DNA from: Onchocerca lupi
Lineage: Eukaryota > Nematoda > Chromadorea > Rhabditida > Onchocercidae
Assembly (NCBI GenBank): GCA_028564675.1
Contig: JAOVVO010000105.1
Location: forward strand, 97,753 to 161,752
Reading direction: 5' to 3'
DNA length: 64,000 bases
The translations under genes and the position numbers were made by a program. Positions 58,209 through 64,000 of the stretch are shown here, one piece after another. Position 1 is the first letter of the stretch; every line of letters starts with the position of its first letter. The notes under the pieces are model-generated. The model saw nothing but the letters and a program-made list of their open reading frames with translations, had not been told where the DNA came from and made no database searches.

Positions 58209-59751
58209 CTGCAAAAAAAAAAAAAAAAAATTTTTTGGAAAAATATAAATTTTAATGACGTTTAATGCCTTAAGATTATTCATTAAAAGTTATAATATCT
58301 TTCAATAAACTCATGTAAATTCGCATAGACTGAAATCGTTTCAAAATTGCGAAATTTAATATTTACAGATTTTAAGATTATAACATTTAATATTTCCAGA
58401 TAAATATTAAACGTAAAACAAAATACTTAAAACAATGAATTTGAATGATAATTACGGCCGGAAAATACAAGAAATGTTAAGAAAGAAAATGAATGAATTA
58501 GGAAGTAAGCAAAAGGAATCATTTAATAAATAATTATGAACATTCCTAAATGTGGCACTTATCGTTTAAGATGCATCGTAAAAATCGTTTCGATATCAAA
58601 GATGAACTCCGATGAAAAGGTCAAAGATGGCAAGTTAGAGAGATTAATAAATGAATAAATAAAGTCTTGCAGTGCCTGAAACTTATTAGAGTAAACATTA
58701 ATTAATAGTAATAGTGGAAGTAAGAAATAATTAATAATGCAAGTAAATCTTGTAATTCTCTGAATTCCATTTTAATATTTTTATTTTCCTCAAAAGACAA
58801 AAAACATTTGTTATAAAAATTATCGATTTCTGGTTTATCATTTATTTTATTCAAATATCATGAATAAAAATTCAGCAACAAAAAATGAAAATAATTTAAC
58901 AATAATCCATAATAATTTAGAAATGTGTATGGTACTTAAAATTGTCGTTTTTTCCAGAGAATTAATCTCATTTTAACGCTTACTCAGAAATGAATAACTT
59001 TTCAAATTTTAATTCAAATTTCATTGCTACATTCTACATTGCCTGTTCAACAAATCCCATCATCTTAACTAATTAGTATCTTAATCGAAATACGAAATAG
59101 CTTCATCTTCATTTGAATGTTATTTAAATTTCTGAATAAAATATTCCAATAAGAATTTCGTAAAAAAAATTTGGATTTGCTACATTTTTCACAAAGAGAT
59201 GAATGAAAATAGATAATAAATTTTTCGTTTTTTTTTTCTGTTTTTTAAGCGTTTAAGGAAGTTTGGAAGAGAGAATTTGAATTCTTTTTTAGAAGAAACT
59301 CATATATACATCGAAATCGTTATGATCTATGAGCATCTGTTTGTTGTGCTACTTGCAATCACTACATGTAATTAATATTTTCTTCCTAAACATTAATTAT
59401 CATATTATTTTTTTTCTTTTTTTTTTTTTGCATATCATTATAAGAACATAATAAAATCATATCAGATTTATTAGATTTATTATTTTGTTCTGCATAAATG
59501 ATAACTAAACTTGTGAAAATTATCCTTTAAGTTATCTCCTAATCCTGAGAAATTAAAAAATTGTTATAGAGAGAGTGATAAAAATAAAAAATAATTTCTG
59601 GATTGGTACTGATAGTTTTATAGATAGAAATACATACTGATTAGTGTAATCAGTAGCAACAATATAAATTGTATTATATTTATTCACAATAAGAATTATA
59701 CAAAGATGTGAAGAACCAACATTGTAAGCCAGTATTGATATCTAAAAATAC

Positions 59752-59898
59752 AAATCACTGATGTCTTATCATCAATATCTGCGTGAATAATAATGAGTGT
59801 GAAAGTGTTCGTAAAATTTCAAGCATTCCAATAAGACAATTGCCAATGTTTGAAGGTCAAAATCACTGATATCTAATCATCAATATCTATGTGAATAC
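59752..59898. repeat. 110-bp tandem repeat, two diverged units
   Basis: aatcactgatgtcttatcat and aatcactgatatctaatcat, each followed by caatatctgcgtgaata or a close variant, 110 bases apart. Confidence 0.75.
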
Positions 59899-61210
59899 TA
59901 ATTAAATTAAAATTAGCTTCATGAATCATTTTCAGATCATAGTTGCGATTAGCGATAGCAAGACGTTAAACCACTCTAAAAGACTCAATGATTTTTATTT
60001 ATCGATTGATAACCAGGAAGTATTTTGTTTGTTTATCTGCTTATTTTGTCAATCAATCGGATAGTCATAGTGGAATAAAGTAATTAAAGTAAATGTAATA
60101 AAACGGGAAAAAAAATCTGTACATTAATGAATCATTAAAATCTACTTTCCTATTTATTTTATGAAACACAAATTTATTTTTAAGCGTATATTTTAAATCT
60201 ATGCTCAAAATCTCGAATATAAAGAAAATCGTCAAAATCATTAAAAAAGCATACCATTAATCGATTTAATAAGAATTTAAAATAACTAATAAATATATGT
60301 CATTTTTGAAATTAAAAATCCTATTTACGATACAATTACCAATCTAAACCGAATAAAATTTGGTAAAAAAATAAATTAAAAAAGGTATATGATAATAAAA
60401 AGGAATGCAATTATTAATCTTTTTGTCATATTTTAGTTGATTAATTATTGCATCATAAATGGAATTTTTGATTCCTAATTAGAGAAAAAAATTAATGAAT
60501 AGTTATGTGATTTAAATAAAAGATTCAAATGAGAAATTTTTCTATTTGAATGCAATTCATTGTTCAAAATCAAAAGTAATACAAATTAAAATTTAATTCT
60601 AATGAAGTGTTAACAAACGGAATTATATGAGGATACGTTAAAATACGTCTAAATTATCTTTATTTTGAATATTCTATTTGCTTCGAAGAATATATTAATA
60701 TTTTCTTATCAATTTTTACTGAATTTTAACAAAAATACTCTTAAGAAGTGAAAGTAACAATTCTGGAAAATTCTGAAAGAACAAATTTTCTACACATCAC
60801 TGTATCATAAAATCCTTAAGCTAATAAAACTAGGAAAACCAAAATAAGATGAAAAATAATGTATGCATACTATGAAAGAGTAAATATTGGTTTTCCTCTT
60901 TTTTTTTTTTTTTTTTTTTCAAGTTGAAATTAAAGATAGAAAAAAGCGAACTGAACAGATATGATTCATTCGATGAAGGTAAAACAGCAAACAAGTAAAT
61001 AAGTTAAGTAATTAAATAAAACTAAAAATTAGCAAACTTTTGACCATTTTTTCAAAAAAATGAAAATTGAAACCAATCAAAAAACAAAAACAAATAGTTA
61101 ATGATTGAATTAACTATCAGGATAAAATGATAGGAAATATCCTAAAAGTCTGATAAGAAATCCAATAAGGCCTGTTCCGATCATCATCAATCCGGTGGGA
61201 ATAACAGATG

Positions 61211-61236
61211 GTGTGTGTGTGTGTATGTGTATGTGT
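61211..61236. repeat. GT microsatellite
   Basis: gtgtgtgtgtgtgtatgtgtatgtgt, directly beside a short GC-rich island at 61160-61205. Confidence 0.9.
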
Positions 61237-64000
61237 TGTCATGTCATAGTGATGTAACAGAAATGATCCATCATCTTTTCATCTGGCTATTTATTTCTGG
61301 CATTTAACAAACTGACAGCTTAATTAGAGCAAAGATCATAAAAACTCATGAAATTAAAACATTTCACCAAAATTTATTTCAATATTTTGGAAATTTACGT
61401 ATAGAATTAAAATTTTTTGAAAAATAAATCTTCATAATAAAATATTATTGATGATGACGAATTTTTTGTCAATGAATTAGACGTTGCAACGATAATTACG
61501 ACATAACATTCTGGTCCTTTCTTTTTCTTTCCTTCTCGTCATTTTGTAAATTGTTCAAATTTCAGATTTAAATTATAATTTAAACTTCAAAAGAATCATT
61601 TTTTAAGCAAAAAGAAATTTGCAGAATAAATTTCCACCCTTGACGACTAATTGCATGCGAAGATATGTTTGTATAATTGTACAAGGCGAACTGTTGCGAT
61701 TGCGATCGCAAGGAAAAAAGTACTTATCAGTGGAAATTTGTTTCTTCCTTCAACTGATTTACTAATTTTCAACTTAAAAGTCATCATTATGAATTATGAT
61801 TGAAATAAAAGTGTGAAATCTTTCGGAAATTTTATTCAGAAAAAAAATTTTCGAAATCTTAATCAAAATTAAATTTTTATAAACCTATTTATTGTAGCTT
61901 ATCTTTTTTCGAAAATAATATGATACAATACGATAGACATAATTATACATAAACCGTATCGTAAGGTTTACGAACACGTTATGTTTATATTTGAAACAAA
62001 ATTTTTCATCAAAGTGATATATTAATGATTATAATAACTTAGATTCACCCTAACAAGTATCTTCTGGCAAGTGTGAAATTAATTTTTCTTTTTTTTAATC
62101 AATTTGAATTTTATTTTTTGATTTTATCAAAATCTCATCTCGGAATTATATTCTTATAGATCATATGTGTAATATAAGACTATAAGAGAGCATGAAAGGG
62201 ACATTATCTTATCTTTTATGTGATAAGAAGCAAAAAAATTTTTGCTATAAATAATTCTTACAGATATCTTTGGAAGATCTCAAGTTTTCTTTTTTTTTTT
62301 TCTATCTCAAAATTTGCGAAGATTTCAAATTTGGCAATAAATTTCAAATTACAATTTTTAATAATTTCAATGTGCACTTTTTAGTAATTTTCAATGATTA
62401 AATAAGGTAAAATAGCATTTAAAAGATAAAATGATGGGATTAGTTTTTTTTTTAACATTGATCATAATCTGCTTAATAAAAATTTTTTGCTAGTTCGGAC
62501 AATCACTAAATATATTTTTCGATTGGTACTAATAAATAACAATAATTGATGATTAGAAGTGAACAGAATTAGCAACTGAAATGAACAATTTCATTAAAAA
62601 TTAAATATGCAGTAAATAAGTAAATGAGTCAAAAAGTAGAACATACTAGACAAATCATATTCGTCACATTTAGACTTCTATTAAAACTGTATGGTTTCAG
62701 ACATGCAACTATCACTTATGATCAGACGATTTCAAAAATTATATTTATTGTCAAAACAAGTTTAATTCTTTACTAAACAAGTCTCTGTTAGGCTTAAATT
62801 CAAGTAGTATTTAAACTAGCAATAATACGATGATTTGTGATGCGTCAAACCAATCATTTTAATGAAAAAATTAAATTTCATGAAAAAAAAAAAAAAACCG
62901 GAGTGTTGGTATTTAATCCAAGAAATGATTGAAAAAAAAAAAAACTTAAGAATAAAATCAATCGTCCGACAATTTAATCGAATCAAATTTGTAATAAAAT
63001 AGATTCTAATTTTAATAAAGCATTTTAAAAGATTGATTTTTTTTTTAAATTTTCGCTTTAAAATATAAAAAAGATTTTTGTTATAAATGGATAACTATTC
63101 CTTGTTGAGGGATGGTAAGAAATGAGGCACAGTTACGAACAAAACTAACGAATAAAACTGTGTAAAATGTCTTTTGTCATCATCGCAATCACTTAAAATT
63201 CCAATAATCGATTATTGGAGGACATTTTTCATCCAAAAATGTAAATAACAATTACAGTTTTTTAAAAAAAGTGGTATAATTTCTTACTAAACGAGAAAAT
63301 ACGCTTAAAGAAATAATGGAAGAATGGAAAAAATGTATATTTTACAAATAAGGAAATTTATTCCATTTGTAATTTCTGTCTGTTCTTACAGTTATCCATC
63401 CGATTTTTTATAGAAATGAAAATATCGATAGGACGATTGCTAATTTACATAATGTATACATACATATACATTCAACAGGGAAAATAAATTCTTTTAGGCT
63501 GTGCAAATATGAGATGATCTTAGCAAATACCCACTTTGTACGAATAGTTTCGGATTTTTTTGATAGATTTGTGATCTTCAAATTCGAATTTGTTTCGCTA
63601 TGAAATATCTTTTCTATTGAAAATTAATTTAAACATAATAATGATAAGTTGTAAACAATAGAATTTCCATCAAAACATCGACTGATCTGTCGATTGAGAT
63701 ATTTCTTTTCTTTGCTTTTTTGTTGGTATTCGTCTCTTTTTTGTTTGCTACTAGATTTTCCTAAGTCCATTTATCTTATTTCCTGAATTATGTAGTCATA
63801 TGAGATAAATAAAACACATTACTATAAAAAGTTTTGTCATATTATTTATCGGTTCTATTCCTGTCAGTACTATTTATTAGAATGAGTTTTGAATGAATGC
63901 TGAAATAGAAGTAATCATTCCAAATATAAATGAGAAATTTTAATGAATTAGCCATCCGTCAAATACTTAATTTCGTCAACATCAACTGTATACATCATGT

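Larger units (their letters stand above)
58209..64000. other. Upstream region of mig-10
   Basis: No coding exon could be supported on either strand. Visible are a diverged repeat pair at 59752-59898 (period about 110), a 9-bp perfect hairpin at 59635-59655, a GT microsatellite beside a GC-rich island (61160-61235) and many homopolymers. It should include the mig-10 promoter, but no core promoter motif stands out. Confidence 0.5.

Noticed and set aside
58086..58283. Minus-strand frame rich in Met, Val and Lys
   Set aside because: It is out of frame with the acidic N-terminus that joins exon 2 through the GEKC codon.
59635..59655. 9-bp perfect hairpin (tactgatta-gtg-taatcagta)
   Set aside because: Too short to interpret; such stems occur by chance in AT-rich DNA.

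Overview
The window is eukaryotic, very AT-rich (only short islands rise above background) and full of A/T homopolymer runs. Two spliced genes can be read, pointing at each other, with introns that begin gtaagt/gttagt-like and end in T-rich tracts plus cag/tag. The minus-strand gene is an unmistakable orthologue of nematode mig-10 (RIAM/lamellipodin family). Together with apparent spliced-leader acceptor sites and the base composition this suggests a parasitic clade III nematode, most likely filarial. The species cannot be fixed from the window.

Plus strand, 1-13 kb: a gene of 13 constitutive exons (481-13045) encoding about 565 residues. The splice phases close perfectly from a first exon that carries only the ATG to a TGA at 13043-13045. 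The product is an Arg/Ser/Tyr/Gly/His-rich, probably cytoplasmic protein with a basic charged helix; I do not recognise its family. A 261-nt symmetric cassette exon (10964-11224) fits between exons 8 and 9. Its 3' splice site lies inside a perfect 12-bp hairpin.

13.05-15.66 kb: convergent intergenic space with candidate poly(A) signals and a 32-bp minisatellite.

Minus strand, 15658-58200: mig-10 over about 42.5 kb. It encodes an acidic N-terminus, a talin-binding-like helix, a Gln/His-rich linker, RA and PH domains, an FPPPP Ena/VASP motif and a second polyproline run. Two exons near the 3' end (16968-17212 and 16574-16626) have identical phases and cannot both be used in frame, so they behave as mutually exclusive alternatives (about 1005 or 941 residues). 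The acceptor of one sits beside a 27-A/37-T palindrome. Introns of 17.1 and 11.1 kb hold nearly all the repeats: a dispersed ~210-bp family in four copies, a small TA-flanked element with inverted termini, two larger foldbacks and several minisatellites.

58.2-64 kb: upstream of mig-10; no coding exon supported. No rRNA, CRISPR, autonomous transposase or confident tRNA was seen. The two genes are not an operon; both probably receive a spliced leader.
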